DNA of 50,696 nucleotides from Nitrospirota bacterium (GTDB lineage: Bacteria > Nitrospirota > Thermodesulfovibrionia > Thermodesulfovibrionales > UBA6898). The stretch covers positions 1 through 50,696 of the forward strand of contig JACRLQ010000045.1 in the NCBI GenBank assembly GCA_016215155.1, written 5' to 3'. Below the pieces are notes generated by a model. The model had not been told where the DNA came from, did no database searches, and saw nothing but the letters and a program-made list of their open reading frames with translations. Below, in pieces: positions 17,521 through 25,947 of this stretch (positions within the stretch are counted from its first letter, which is position 1; every line of letters begins with the position of its first letter). A program made the translations under genes and the position numbers.

Positions 17521-18299
17521 AATATCTTCTTGCCGCCTGCCTCTTCTTTTTTGTGCTGGTCCTCTGCATATGGAACATTTTGGTCCCCCTTGAGAGGATC
17601 CCCGACCTCGTTGATCGCTCTTTGGAAGGTAGTTCCATAAAGGCTGAATTTGACGGGCTGAAAAAAGGCTTTTTTTATAACTTCACCGCCGAAAAAATAA
17701 GGTTTAAAAAAAATGAGACGACACTGCTTGTTGTCGAAAATATATCAGGCAGGATCGAACTGCTCCGGCTCCTGGGCCTCAGGCTTCCCGTCAATGTCAG
17801 GGGAGACTTTGGCGGAGGGTCGATGACGGCCCGGGTTGACCTGATTGGAAGCGACCGCGGCATGGCCCTGAGTGTCAGCAATGCGTCTACCGACCTGATC
17901 CCCCTTTTTTCTTTATCGGGAATAAAGGGAAGAGGACTGTTATCAGGAGAACTGCTCCTTAAAAACAATGCGGGTGATGCAAGGTTCGATATATCCGACG
18001 CAAAGTTCACCTCCGCGACATTCGGCGGCATCCCGGTCCCCCTCGGTATCTTCCGGAGCGCCAGGGCGGCGCTGAGTATCGACGGCAGGACGGTGAAGGT
18101 CGTCTCTTTTTCGATGGAGGGGGAAGATATTTACGCAAGGGTCAAAGGCGACATCACCGGCGGCAGGCCGGACCTTTCTCTTGAACTCATGCCTGAAAAG
18201 ACCTTTACGGAAAAAAATCCGGCATTTATGCTCCTCGAAAAATACAGGGTCTCACCGGGGTATTATTCGGTGCCGCTGACTATTGGGCCTGACTTCTGA
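17517..18299 (+). CDS. gspN: T2SS protein GspN
   Basis: Bitopic inner-membrane protein with one N-terminal helix (~3-24) and a periplasmic beta-rich domain. GspN is an accessory T2SS component of unclear role. The DLVDRSLEGSSIKAEFDGLK and FFYNFTAEKI segments and the repeated beta pattern (INGRVKV-like stretches) fit the family, as does the length of 260. GTG start at 17517 overlaps the gspM stop (GTGA). Position after gspM is the classic one. Confidence 0.85.
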   Translation: MKYLLAACLFFFVLVLCIWNILVPLERIPDLVDRSLEGSSIKAEFDGLKKGFFYNFTAEKIRFKKNETTLLVVENISGRIELLRLLGLRLPVNVRGDFGGGSMTARVDLIGSDRGMALSVSNASTDLIPLFSLSGIKGRGLLSGELLLKNNAGDARFDISDAKFTSATFGGIPVPLGIFRSARAALSIDGRTVKVVSFSMEGEDIYARVKGDITGGRPDLSLELMPEKTFTEKNPAFMLLEKYRVSPGYYSVPLTIGPDF

Positions 18300-18323
18300 T
18301 AGAATAAACATCAGGTAATACAC

Positions 18324-19049
18324 ATGTTCAACTTGAGATATGCATTAAAAAATCTGAACGTCATTAACATCATCCTTGCCTTTGCCGTTGCCATGTTTGC
18401 CGTCTATGCCGTTTTGCCGCTGAGGTTTAAAAACGCCGCCTATACGCCTGCCGCGGTAAAAAGCCCGTCGTCCGCCGCTACGGACACCGGCCAGAAGCAT
18501 GAGGAGGTCAAGCCGCCTTCGCCGAATGATTACACGGTCATCGCGGAGCAGAACCTGTTCCATCCTGACAGAAAGATACCCGTGCCGCTTCCGCCGCCGC
18601 CGCCGCCTCTTCCCAAGCCGGATTTTGTTTTATACGGCACTATTATGACCGACGGGGCGCATATAGCCTATATGGAAGACAGAAAGGCCCCGAAAACGAC
18701 CCAGGGCAGAGGCAAGAGACAGACACCTGTCAGACTTGGAGATTCGCTCTCCGGATTCGTGATGAAAGAGGTGTCTGTCGATAAAGTAGTGATGGTAAGA
18801 GGAGACGAGACTATCGTAGTCCAGCTTTACGATAAATCAAAGCCCAGGGACGGCAGTCAGGCCGCCGCGCCTGCTGCTCCGGGACCCCCAGCGGCTGCAT
18901 CTTCCCCCGCGCCTGCCGTACAGAAGCAGGCGCCTGCTGAAACCCCTGCTTCCTTGTTAAAAGGGGCCATGCCGGGTTCAGACGCGGGGCCGGGCAAGAC
19001 CAGACCCGCCGACAGGAAAAGGCGCGGACTGTTCGGGACCGGCGGCTGA
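18324..19049 (+). CDS. Second GspC-like (HR-domain) inner-membrane protein
   Basis: A membrane helix at ~13-33 is followed by a periplasmic HR domain (~68-165) with YTVIAEQNLFHPDRK and DFVLYGTIM, the signature shared by GspC and PilP-like proteins. A run of seven prolines (around residues 90-97) lies within it. After residue ~170 the protein is Ala/Pro-rich and ends in a basic tail (KTRPADRKRRGLF). There is no PDZ domain. It follows gspN by 24 bases and ends the operon. It may replace or modulate GspC at the secretin; which one is the working partner cannot be told from sequence. Confidence 0.8.
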   Translation: MFNLRYALKNLNVINIILAFAVAMFAVYAVLPLRFKNAAYTPAAVKSPSSAATDTGQKHEEVKPPSPNDYTVIAEQNLFHPDRKIPVPLPPPPPPLPKPDFVLYGTIMTDGAHIAYMEDRKAPKTTQGRGKRQTPVRLGDSLSGFVMKEVSVDKVVMVRGDETIVVQLYDKSKPRDGSQAAAPAAPGPPAAASSPAPAVQKQAPAETPASLLKGAMPGSDAGPGKTRPADRKRRGLFGTGG

Positions 19050-19059
19050 CAGGGGGGGC

Positions 19060-19989
19060 TTACCTCTTCTTAATTTTCCCCGATATTTTGTCGAAGAGTG
19101 TTCTTCTGAAACTGCCCGAAGGAAGCGCGAGGTCCCTCACGCGATAATATTTCACTGCCGCACGCCATGCCGCTGAATCCGTTATAAGGCCGAGCCTGGT
19201 CCGAAGTGCGCCGATCTCCGAGTCCTTGCGGGAGATGACCTCCCCGTATGCGGCGGCGTCTAATCCATATGTGGCCCACCGCAGGAGGCTGAAGACGTCA
19301 GCCGGCCCTGAAACGACCCAGAAAGCCTCGTAACTCTCATCTTTCAGCGTGTATAACATTCTGTATCTGTTAAACCCTTTAATGGCCTCACGACACAGCC
19401 CGGGCTTGCCCTGAAGGCTCAGGGCATATGACATAATCGCGTTATCCTTGATTCCGCCGACGCTTGAAATATTGACCAGTCTGTTAAAACGGACCGTGCC
19501 GTAGACCTCATAAAAGGCGATCGTTACGTCCTTCTCTTTAAGCAGTTTTATGGCCACGCGGGAGACCGCTATATGGTCCGGATGATAGTCCGTCGGTGAC
19601 GGTGAAAAAATTATATCGGGCTTTATTGACTCGACCAATTCAGATATCATCACCGACATCTCATCCTCACGCCCCTGCAGCGCTCCGTCGGGAAGATCGA
19701 GGAAGTGGACCTCCCTGACCCCCAGAATGGCCGCCGCGGCATGGGCTTCCCGCTTTCGCGCCGCAACCAGTTCATCACCGCGCACGGGGTCCGCCGTATC
19801 GACCTTGGACCCGTCGGACATTACCGCCACATGTATTTCAGCGCCCGTAGCGGCCATAAGGGCGATCGTCCCGCCGCAGCCGAGTGTTTCGTCGTCAGCA
19901 TGGGGAGACAGGACCAGTGCCCTGCTGAAACCGGTCATTCCCGACACAGCATCAATCACGTCCCGTCCGATATCAGAACTTGGCGGCAT
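19060..19989 (-). CDS. PIG-L family deacetylase
   Basis: Zinc-dependent N-acetyl-sugar deacetylase of the LmbE/PIG-L family. The metal motif is at residues 28-34 (SPHADDE: His30, Asp32/Asp33) with GCGG behind it, and the second motif DYHPDHIAVS supplies the other ligand. The substrate is unknown; in glycan clusters such enzymes deacetylate N-acetylhexosamines. It is convergent with the end of the T2SS operon (10 bases between stops) and divergent from the ABC-exporter operon. The ATG at 19989 has no Shine-Dalgarno and sits 7 bases after a good -10 box. Confidence 0.9.
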   Translation of the reverse strand: MPPSSDIGRDVIDAVSGMTGFSRALVLSPHADDETLGCGGTIALMAATGAEIHVAVMSDGSKVDTADPVRGDELVAARKREAHAAAAILGVREVHFLDLPDGALQGREDEMSVMISELVESIKPDIIFSPSPTDYHPDHIAVSRVAIKLLKEKDVTIAFYEVYGTVRFNRLVNISSVGGIKDNAIMSYALSLQGKPGLCREAIKGFNRYRMLYTLKDESYEAFWVVSGPADVFSLLRWATYGLDAAAYGEVISRKDSEIGALRTRLGLITDSAAWRAAVKYYRVRDLALPSGSFRRTLFDKISGKIKKR

Positions 19990-19996
19990 AATTTAG

Positions 19997-20025
19997 GGTA
20001 TAAATGAGGGTCCGGACCATGACAA
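19997..20025 (-). promoter_or_regulatory. Promoter of the PIG-L deacetylase gene
   Basis: On the minus strand TTGTCA (20025-20020), 17-bp spacer, TATACC (20002-19997). Transcription would start at about the A of the ATG, making the transcript leaderless. Confidence 0.5.
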
Positions 20026-20054
20026 TTATAATAAGCTTATATCCGGACTGTCAT
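20011..20054. promoter_or_regulatory. Shared divergent promoter/operator region
   Basis: TCCGGA occurs at 20011-20016 and 20042-20047, and ATGACA (20019-20024) is mirrored by TGTCAT (20049-20054). Between them lies a perfect -10 TATAAT (20027-20032) reading towards wzm, without a good -35. The arrangement suggests one regulator acting on both the deacetylase and the exporter operon; no regulator is identified. Confidence 0.4.
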
Positions 20055-20151
20055 CAAGTTAAATATGATAAGCCGGCAGTTGCCCTTCAGTCCGGTTTAC
20101 AATTATCCGTCCGATAGCTTAAAATATGCGAAATGGAAGCGATCAGCACGG

Positions 20152-20979
20152 ATGAGCTTGCGTTATATTAAAGAGATCTCCGCATCTCCGTTCCTCGTAC
20201 TTAGCAACCTCTATCATTACAGACATATCCTGTCCCAGATGGTGCTGCGGGAAGTAAAGGGACGGTTTGCGGGTTCCATAGGCGGCCTGTTCTGGCATTT
20301 TGTACACCCGGTCATTATGGTCCTCATCTATCTTTTTGTCTTTGTCTATATCTTCAAGCTCCGGATAGGCATGGGCGGGGAAAGAGTTTCCTCCGCAATC
20401 TACATTATGTCCGGGATCTTCCCCTGGGTCATCCTGTCGGAGGGGCTCTCCCGCGGGACCTCCTCTCTCATCGAAAATGCAAACCTGATACAAAAGACCT
20501 ATTTCCCGACGGAGATACTGCCGACGAAGGCGGTGATAGCGCCTCTGATAAACTATGGGGTGGCGCTCCTTCTGCTTGCGGCCTTTCAGATGGCGGCCCA
20601 TGGTCTTTGGAAGATAGCGCTGATATTGCCATTGCTCGTGCTCGTGCAGATTTATTTCACCCTGGGCATCGTTTTTTTCAGCGCCACGCTCTCCGTTTTT
20701 TTCAGGGACGTCCTGCAGCTGGTAAATATCGTTGTAGGCTTCTGGATATATGTGACCCCTATATTTTATCCCACTGAAATGCTCCCTGAGTGGGCGCAGA
20801 CCGCCATGTATATCAACCCGCTGTTTCCTTTCGTCTCGATGTACCATTCGCTTTTTCTCGAGGGGTCCATCGGGCCATGGCATATGCCAGTCCTGGCGGT
20901 CTGCTGGACCGCCTTCTTCTTTCTGTCCGGTTCTTTTGTGTTCAGCAAACTCAAACCCGAGTTTGCCGACTGGCTATGA
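20152..20979 (+). CDS. wzm: ABC-2 polysaccharide exporter permease (Wzm/KpsM/TagG type)
   Basis: Six-span inner-membrane permease that moves a finished, lipid-linked glycan across the inner membrane. The amphipathic N-terminus (LVLREVKGRFAGSIGG-type segment, here MVLREVKGRFAGS) and FWHFVHPVIMVLIYLFVF, GIFPWVILSEGL and YVTPIFYPTEMLPEW are family hallmarks. The ATG at 20152 gives 275 residues, the usual size; the frame is open from an earlier ATG at 20065 (304 residues) and neither has a clear Shine-Dalgarno. It overlaps wzt by 4 bases. Confidence 0.93.
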   Translation: MSLRYIKEISASPFLVLSNLYHYRHILSQMVLREVKGRFAGSIGGLFWHFVHPVIMVLIYLFVFVYIFKLRIGMGGERVSSAIYIMSGIFPWVILSEGLSRGTSSLIENANLIQKTYFPTEILPTKAVIAPLINYGVALLLLAAFQMAAHGLWKIALILPLLVLVQIYFTLGIVFFSATLSVFFRDVLQLVNIVVGFWIYVTPIFYPTEMLPEWAQTAMYINPLFPFVSMYHSLFLEGSIGPWHMPVLAVCWTAFFFLSGSFVFSKLKPEFADWL

Positions 20980-22187
20980 TCGCTATCGATGTCAGAGGCC
21001 TTGGGAAGACTTACAAAGTCTATCGTTCCCCCGTTGACCGGCTGAAGGAAATAGTCCTCAGACGACCCTTTCATACCGACTTTGTTGCGCTCGATAATGT
21101 CGGTTTTTCGGTCTTTAGCGGGGCGACATTCGGGGTCATCGGTGAAAACGGCGCAGGCAAGAGCACCCTCCTGAAAATACTGTCACGGACGCTGAACCCC
21201 ACCTCCGGACATCTGTCGATAAACGGCAGGGTTGCGGCATTGCTGGAACTCGGGGCGGGCTTTAATCACGACCTGACGGGAGAAGAAAACATCTACCTCA
21301 ATGCCTATTTGCTGGGCCTTTCGAAAAAGGAGATCGACGAGAGACGCCAGGACATCATCGATTTTTCGGAACTTGGTGATTTTATCAAAAGACCGGTCAA
21401 GACATATTCCTCCGGCATGTATGTGCGTCTGGCCTTTTCAATTGCAACCTCGGTGAATCCGGACATCCTGATTATCGACGAGGCGCTTTCGGTGGGGGAC
21501 GAGTATTTCCAGAAGAAATGCGTAGACCGCATGATGCATTTCAGGAAGGTTGGCAAGACGATTCTTTTTTGCAGTCACAATATGTATTTCGTCCAGGAAC
21601 TCTGTCAAAAAGCGGTCTGGATCCACAAGGGCGGCATTAAGGCGATTGGAGAGACGGGTAAAGTCATCCTGGAGTATCAAAATCACCAGCGGCACAAGAG
21701 TGCAGCACTGAAGGAGAAGACGGACGACGCACTCGGCGCTGCTGGTGCCGGCTGTGACAAGCCCGTCAGTATTTCGGGAACAATGATCATGAATGAGCAG
21801 GGCTGCGAGACAGAGGTCCTGCGGACGGGCGAAAACGCCCTCTTTTCTTTTACAGTAAGATGCTCTCAGAAAAATGTCAGGGGGCATATCGGATTTGCTG
21901 TTGTAAGGAACGACGAACTGATGTGTTTTGGCACAACAACCCATTTCGACGGACTTTCACCCGTTGAATTCAAAGACGGCCGGGAGTACCTGATAAGGAT
22001 GCCTGCACTGCCTCTTCTCCCGGGCATGTATTACTTTCTCATCTACGTTGCGGACGAGTTCGCCATGCACGCGTACGACAGCGCGAGGACGCCGTCTTTT
22101 TCTATCGCGTCAGGAAAAAAAGAATTCGGTCTTTCCTATATGGACCATGAATGGGTCCTCGAAGGTAGTGGAGGTACAGCGGAATAA
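20976..22187 (+). CDS. wzt: ABC exporter ATPase with substrate-recognition domain (Wzt)
   Basis: ATPase subunit of the glycan exporter. Walker A GENGAGKST at 56-64 (Lys62), signature YSSGMYVRLAFS, Walker B ILIIDEALSVGDE and the switch His in FCSHNM are all intact. Residues ~265-403 form an immunoglobulin-like C-terminal domain (ENALFSFTVRC, PGMYYFLIYVADE) of the kind that in Wzt binds the capped end of the polysaccharide, implying a modified terminus. The ATG overlaps the wzm stop (ATGA); a longer in-frame reading from 20790 is spurious. The last base is shared with the next gene's ATG. Confidence 0.94.
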   Translation: MIAIDVRGLGKTYKVYRSPVDRLKEIVLRRPFHTDFVALDNVGFSVFSGATFGVIGENGAGKSTLLKILSRTLNPTSGHLSINGRVAALLELGAGFNHDLTGEENIYLNAYLLGLSKKEIDERRQDIIDFSELGDFIKRPVKTYSSGMYVRLAFSIATSVNPDILIIDEALSVGDEYFQKKCVDRMMHFRKVGKTILFCSHNMYFVQELCQKAVWIHKGGIKAIGETGKVILEYQNHQRHKSAALKEKTDDALGAAGAGCDKPVSISGTMIMNEQGCETEVLRTGENALFSFTVRCSQKNVRGHIGFAVVRNDELMCFGTTTHFDGLSPVEFKDGREYLIRMPALPLLPGMYYFLIYVADEFAMHAYDSARTPSFSIASGKKEFGLSYMDHEWVLEGSGGTAE

Positions 22188-23137
22188 TGCAGGGCCTCCC
22201 GGCTTTATGCCTTACAAAACTCCGGATTCTTAAGACCCTTCTGTGGTTTAGAATTATGCTGCCGCTCCTTGCAACACTCGGGCCACGGCCCGGGTGGCCG
22301 ATAGCATCGGTAATCGGCAGATGGTGGGCGAGGGATTACTTGCCTGAAACGGTGGTAACCGGTAATCTTTCGGGCAGGCCGTTTCAAGTGAGCACCGTCT
22401 ATGAGGAAATGTGCCGGCAGTGGGCAGTGGCAAGTGTGATAAATTATTCATTCCCGCAGTGGGACCTGGCATATATCGATGCAAACATGGAAATCAGGGG
22501 GGGGGGCAGGGACGTACTCCGGTCGCATTCCGATGGCCCTGCTTTTTTCCTCAGCGGGCATTGCTTTTTGATGTACGCCATCGTAACGCTGCTGGGCGTA
22601 AAAGGACGCACAGTTTACGCCGTGTCTTTAGACCCTCACATGACGGTGCCTCAGTACCTGCGCTTTGTGCCGGACCGCATCATAGCCGAGTCCACAGCGC
22701 TTTTGCACGGAGGAGGTTATCTGTACACGACACTGGAGGGTAAATACAACAGAAACATCGCCCCTCTTATGCAGAAAAAAACGGTCTATGCGGCCGTCGA
22801 TTTTCCCAAAAACGACTTCAAGGGTGAATGGGAAACAGTCGGCTTTATGGGCGATTGCATCGAAATACCGTCGCGGCTCTTTAAGTTCATTATAAGACAC
22901 CGGATTCCCGCCTTCTTCATACATATGAGGTGGGACGGTTCTGTTAATAAAATCGTGTGCGACGTAGAAAAACTCAGTTTCGGGGCGGACGCCACCATCA
23001 AGAGTTCCTGCTTGCTCTTTGCCCATGCACTCGAACAGCGGGTCATCGCCTATCCTGGCTCATGGGAGGGATGGAAGTGGGCAAACGTCCTTAAGAGCCC
23101 TCAGGGGGACAGAGAAGCGCATGCTGAATCCGCGTAA
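22187..23137 (+). CDS. Probable acyltransferase of the LPLAT/HtrB superfamily (divergent)
   Basis: A 316-residue protein with a hydrophobic N-terminal stretch. The arrangement PAFFLSGHCFLMYAI, then YAAVDFP, then EIPSRLFKFIIRHRIPAFFI and a final PGSWEGWKW follows the pattern of LpxL/HtrB-type acyltransferases, in which an HxxxxE/D motif is catalytic. Here the His is present but the acidic residue five places on is not obvious, so activity is uncertain. It begins within the wzt stop (TAATG) and overlaps the next gene by 17 bases, so it belongs to the exporter operon and may acylate the glycan or its lipid carrier. The family call is by eye. Confidence 0.5.
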   Translation: MQGLPALCLTKLRILKTLLWFRIMLPLLATLGPRPGWPIASVIGRWWARDYLPETVVTGNLSGRPFQVSTVYEEMCRQWAVASVINYSFPQWDLAYIDANMEIRGGGRDVLRSHSDGPAFFLSGHCFLMYAIVTLLGVKGRTVYAVSLDPHMTVPQYLRFVPDRIIAESTALLHGGGYLYTTLEGKYNRNIAPLMQKKTVYAAVDFPKNDFKGEWETVGFMGDCIEIPSRLFKFIIRHRIPAFFIHMRWDGSVNKIVCDVEKLSFGADATIKSSCLLFAHALEQRVIAYPGSWEGWKWANVLKSPQGDREAHAESA

Positions 23138-24086
23138 AAACCAGTCCGGCAGCCTGTTCTCTACAGAAAACCCTGCGGCCCTGAAGCGCGAACTCGGGAT
23201 CAATGACGATGACAGGGTGCTCGACGTCGGTTCCGGGGGAAGCCCTCTTCCGTGGGCCCAGTGTCACCTCGACAACGACCTGAAACTTGGCCACCATCGC
23301 GATGGCAGGGAGATCCCCTCGTGGGCAAATATGGTGCAAGGGGATATCTGCTCCATCCCGTTTGGTGACAAGTCTTTTGACTGGGCCTGTTGCATACATG
23401 TTCTGGAACACGTTGCCTCCCCCGATAAGGCCTGTGCAGAACTCATACGGGTCGCGAGACGGGGATTTATCGAGACCCCATGGAAAGGCTCCGAGATCTT
23501 CGGGGGCTATCCTTCCCATAGATGGCTGATATCGCTTGAGTCTGACACGTTGGTCTTTGAGCCGAGAACTTATATAGAACATCCCTTTGAAAACTTTATG
23601 ATGGCCCAGGCCCAGAGCAACCCCATTTTCAGACATCTCTGTGTCGATGTCCAGCGCAATCTGACCTGTGTCCAGCTTGTGTGGGAAGATTGCTTCACTT
23701 ACGAAATAAGGGACGCCATAGGGGCTGAAGTCTTCGATTATGGGAATCCCGACCATGCCTGCCGCTCACATGCCTCCTACGCTCTCAATGTGCTTCGGCA
23801 CGGAACCCAAACGGCGACCGCGACTTTTCATGTCGAGCATGCCCTCCGGTTGCTTCCAGGTTCCATCCGGGCTGCCCACATAGCGGCCATCATTTACAGC
23901 GTGGCGGGCCGGCCGGACAGGGTGGACGAATTCACCGGACGGCTCCAGCCATATGCGGACTGTGATGAAGCTCTGAACATAAATATACCTCTGCTGCTTT
24001 CCGGGCAGCGGCCTGATCTCACAAAGCTTGTGGTCCCGGGTAACCCCGCAGAATTATTGTTCTATGAAAAGACGGACCAGGCATGA
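23121..24086 (+). CDS. Class I SAM-dependent methyltransferase
   Basis: A 321-residue protein with a Rossmann-fold SAM-binding motif VLDVGSGGSPLPW near residues 35-48 and the downstream DWACCIHVLEHV segment typical of small-molecule methyltransferases. The stretch RGFIETPWKGSEIFGGYPSHRW is seen in methyltransferases of polysaccharide clusters. The C-terminal third has no recognised domain. The ATG at 23121 is chosen for the GGGGGACAGAG upstream; an in-frame start at 23019 would lie deep in the previous gene. It overlaps the next gene by 4 bases (ATGA). Confidence 0.82.
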   Translation: MLNPRKNQSGSLFSTENPAALKRELGINDDDRVLDVGSGGSPLPWAQCHLDNDLKLGHHRDGREIPSWANMVQGDICSIPFGDKSFDWACCIHVLEHVASPDKACAELIRVARRGFIETPWKGSEIFGGYPSHRWLISLESDTLVFEPRTYIEHPFENFMMAQAQSNPIFRHLCVDVQRNLTCVQLVWEDCFTYEIRDAIGAEVFDYGNPDHACRSHASYALNVLRHGTQTATATFHVEHALRLLPGSIRAAHIAAIIYSVAGRPDRVDEFTGRLQPYADCDEALNINIPLLLSGQRPDLTKLVVPGNPAELLFYEKTDQA

Positions 24087-25909
24087 CAGATTATTCCAAT
24101 GAAATTGCCGGCAATTCAGGGGACGGAGATGCAGGAGATAAGAGTCTTCTGGAGAACCTGCCCCAGCCTTTTGGTTTTTACCGTTACATCCTGGGGGGAG
24201 ACCATCTCCACTTCGGCCTCTGGCCTGATGACGAGCCGGGGTTGACGATGGAAGAGGCCCAGGAAAGGATGTTCGAGCGGCTCTTGTCATTCCTCCCGCC
24301 GGCGCCTGCGAAGATCCTCGATGTCGGCTGCGGCCTGGGATATTCAGCCCACCTGCTCTCAGAGAAAGGTTACGCTGTGACCGCCATAGCGCCTGCAGCC
24401 GGACTTATTGCATATGCCCGACGGACATATGAAAGCAAAAACGTTCGGTTCATTGAGACAGGATTTTTCGGTGATCACCCGGTCCTGGTCGAAGGCCTTT
24501 TCGATGTCCTCTTCTTCCAGGAGTCCATGCAATATCTTTTCCCCCTGTCGGCTGTTATGGAGAGGGGCAGGAAACTCCTTTCTGAAAAGGGAGTGCTGGT
24601 CATGGGCGATGAGGTCTGCTACAGCAGCGGGATCAGACACCTGACTGCTGTTCATACGGCAGAGGATTTTACAGTTGCTCTTTCTGAAAATGGATTTAAA
24701 ATCGCCGAACGGGTAAGGATTGGAGGGCAGGTCTCACCTACCTGCCGGTTTATCGTTGAAGCTTTCACCAGCAACTTCGACGCGCTCGTTGCCGGGGGAG
24801 GCAAGGAGGCGGAAGATCAGCTCCTTCATTATCTCGAGGGATGGAAAAACCAGCAGATGTGGTATGAAGACGGGCGGATGGGATATGAGTTAATCGCGGC
24901 CAAAAAAGACCCCTTTTTCATAAGGCCATATACCGACGGAGACGAAAAGACGGTCCTCCCTATGTTCAATCAAATATTTCATGTAAACAGGAGCATTGGG
25001 CACTGGCACTGGAAGTTCAGAGACAACCCATACGGCTCATACAGAATCGCCCTGGCCTTCTCTGACTCCGTGCCTGTGGCAGCCCACTATGCGGGATATC
25101 CGGTCCCTTTTTTCTCTTACGAAGACTCGCCTTCTGATTTCCTGTCTTTTCAGATAGGAGATACAATGACCAGCCCCGAGGTTAGGAACATCGGTCTCGG
25201 GAAAACAGGACTTCTCGCAAGGACATCCGAGTATTTTTATGCGAAATTTTGCGAGGGAAGAGTGCCTTTCATCTATGGCTTTAACACGGGCCATATCAGG
25301 AAACTGGGGATGCGGTATCTTGGATATGTCTATATCAGCCCCGTAACCTATTGGACAAGGGACCTGACAAAAAGCCCCCTGCAGCATCCTCCTCTTCTTC
25401 AAAGGCTCCTCGCAGGCTTTACGGTCGAAGAAGTCACTACGGTCGATGCCGGATGGGATGATTTTTTCAGCCGCGTCGGCCCTTCATATCGACTGCTTGT
25501 CAGGAGGGGCTCGGAATATCTGAAGTGGAGGTATCTCGATTGCCCTGACAAGGTCCACAGGGTCTTCTCCATAAAAAAAAGAGGCGTCCTGACAGGCTGG
25601 TCAGTCTTCACCCTCCGCGAAAATAAGCTGCTATGGGGAGACGCTCTCTTTGACAGGCAGTTACCCGAATCAGTATCATACCTGCTCCATACGGTTGTCC
25701 AACGTTTTTTCCCGGATGCAAACACTGTCGAGGGATGGTTCTCTCGCCACCCGGATTGGTGGAGCGGGCTCCTTGAAACAACCGGATTCAAAGTTGTCCC
25801 CGAGCCGAACGAGCTCACCCCGTGTTTCGTCATATTTGGCGGCAAGGTAAACAGAGACAAGCTGGAAGATACCCTCTACTATACCTGGGGCGACAGCGAC
25901 TTGTTTTAG
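24083..25909 (+). CDS. Methyltransferase / GNAT acyltransferase fusion
   Basis: Two-domain enzyme of 608 residues. Residues ~20-270 are a class I methyltransferase of the sterol/tocopherol-like type (GFYRYILGGDHLHFGLWPDD, then ILDVGCGLGYSAHLLSEKGY). Residues ~285-605 resemble a long GNAT-type acyltransferase: FFIRPYTDGDEKTVLPMFNQ, WHWKFRDNPYG, then IGLGKTGLLARTS, which would hold the acyl-CoA site, and GFNTGHIRKLGMRYLGY. Both reactions could modify the same sugar before export. It closes the wzm-wzt operon; the next gene is convergent 38 bases away with no clear terminator between them. Confidence 0.78.
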   Translation: MTDYSNEIAGNSGDGDAGDKSLLENLPQPFGFYRYILGGDHLHFGLWPDDEPGLTMEEAQERMFERLLSFLPPAPAKILDVGCGLGYSAHLLSEKGYAVTAIAPAAGLIAYARRTYESKNVRFIETGFFGDHPVLVEGLFDVLFFQESMQYLFPLSAVMERGRKLLSEKGVLVMGDEVCYSSGIRHLTAVHTAEDFTVALSENGFKIAERVRIGGQVSPTCRFIVEAFTSNFDALVAGGGKEAEDQLLHYLEGWKNQQMWYEDGRMGYELIAAKKDPFFIRPYTDGDEKTVLPMFNQIFHVNRSIGHWHWKFRDNPYGSYRIALAFSDSVPVAAHYAGYPVPFFSYEDSPSDFLSFQIGDTMTSPEVRNIGLGKTGLLARTSEYFYAKFCEGRVPFIYGFNTGHIRKLGMRYLGYVYISPVTYWTRDLTKSPLQHPPLLQRLLAGFTVEEVTTVDAGWDDFFSRVGPSYRLLVRRGSEYLKWRYLDCPDKVHRVFSIKKRGVLTGWSVFTLRENKLLWGDALFDRQLPESVSYLLHTVVQRFFPDANTVEGWFSRHPDWWSGLLETTGFKVVPEPNELTPCFVIFGGKVNRDKLEDTLYYTWGDSDLF

Positions 25910-25947
25910 CATGCGACAAAGACGCCTTGTTCATACTGTTTAACCAC

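Noticed and set aside
20790-20975. Longer N-terminus for the Wzt ATPase
   Set aside because: It overlaps the permease coding sequence, while the ATGA overlap at 20976 starts exactly at the expected first strand of the ATPase.
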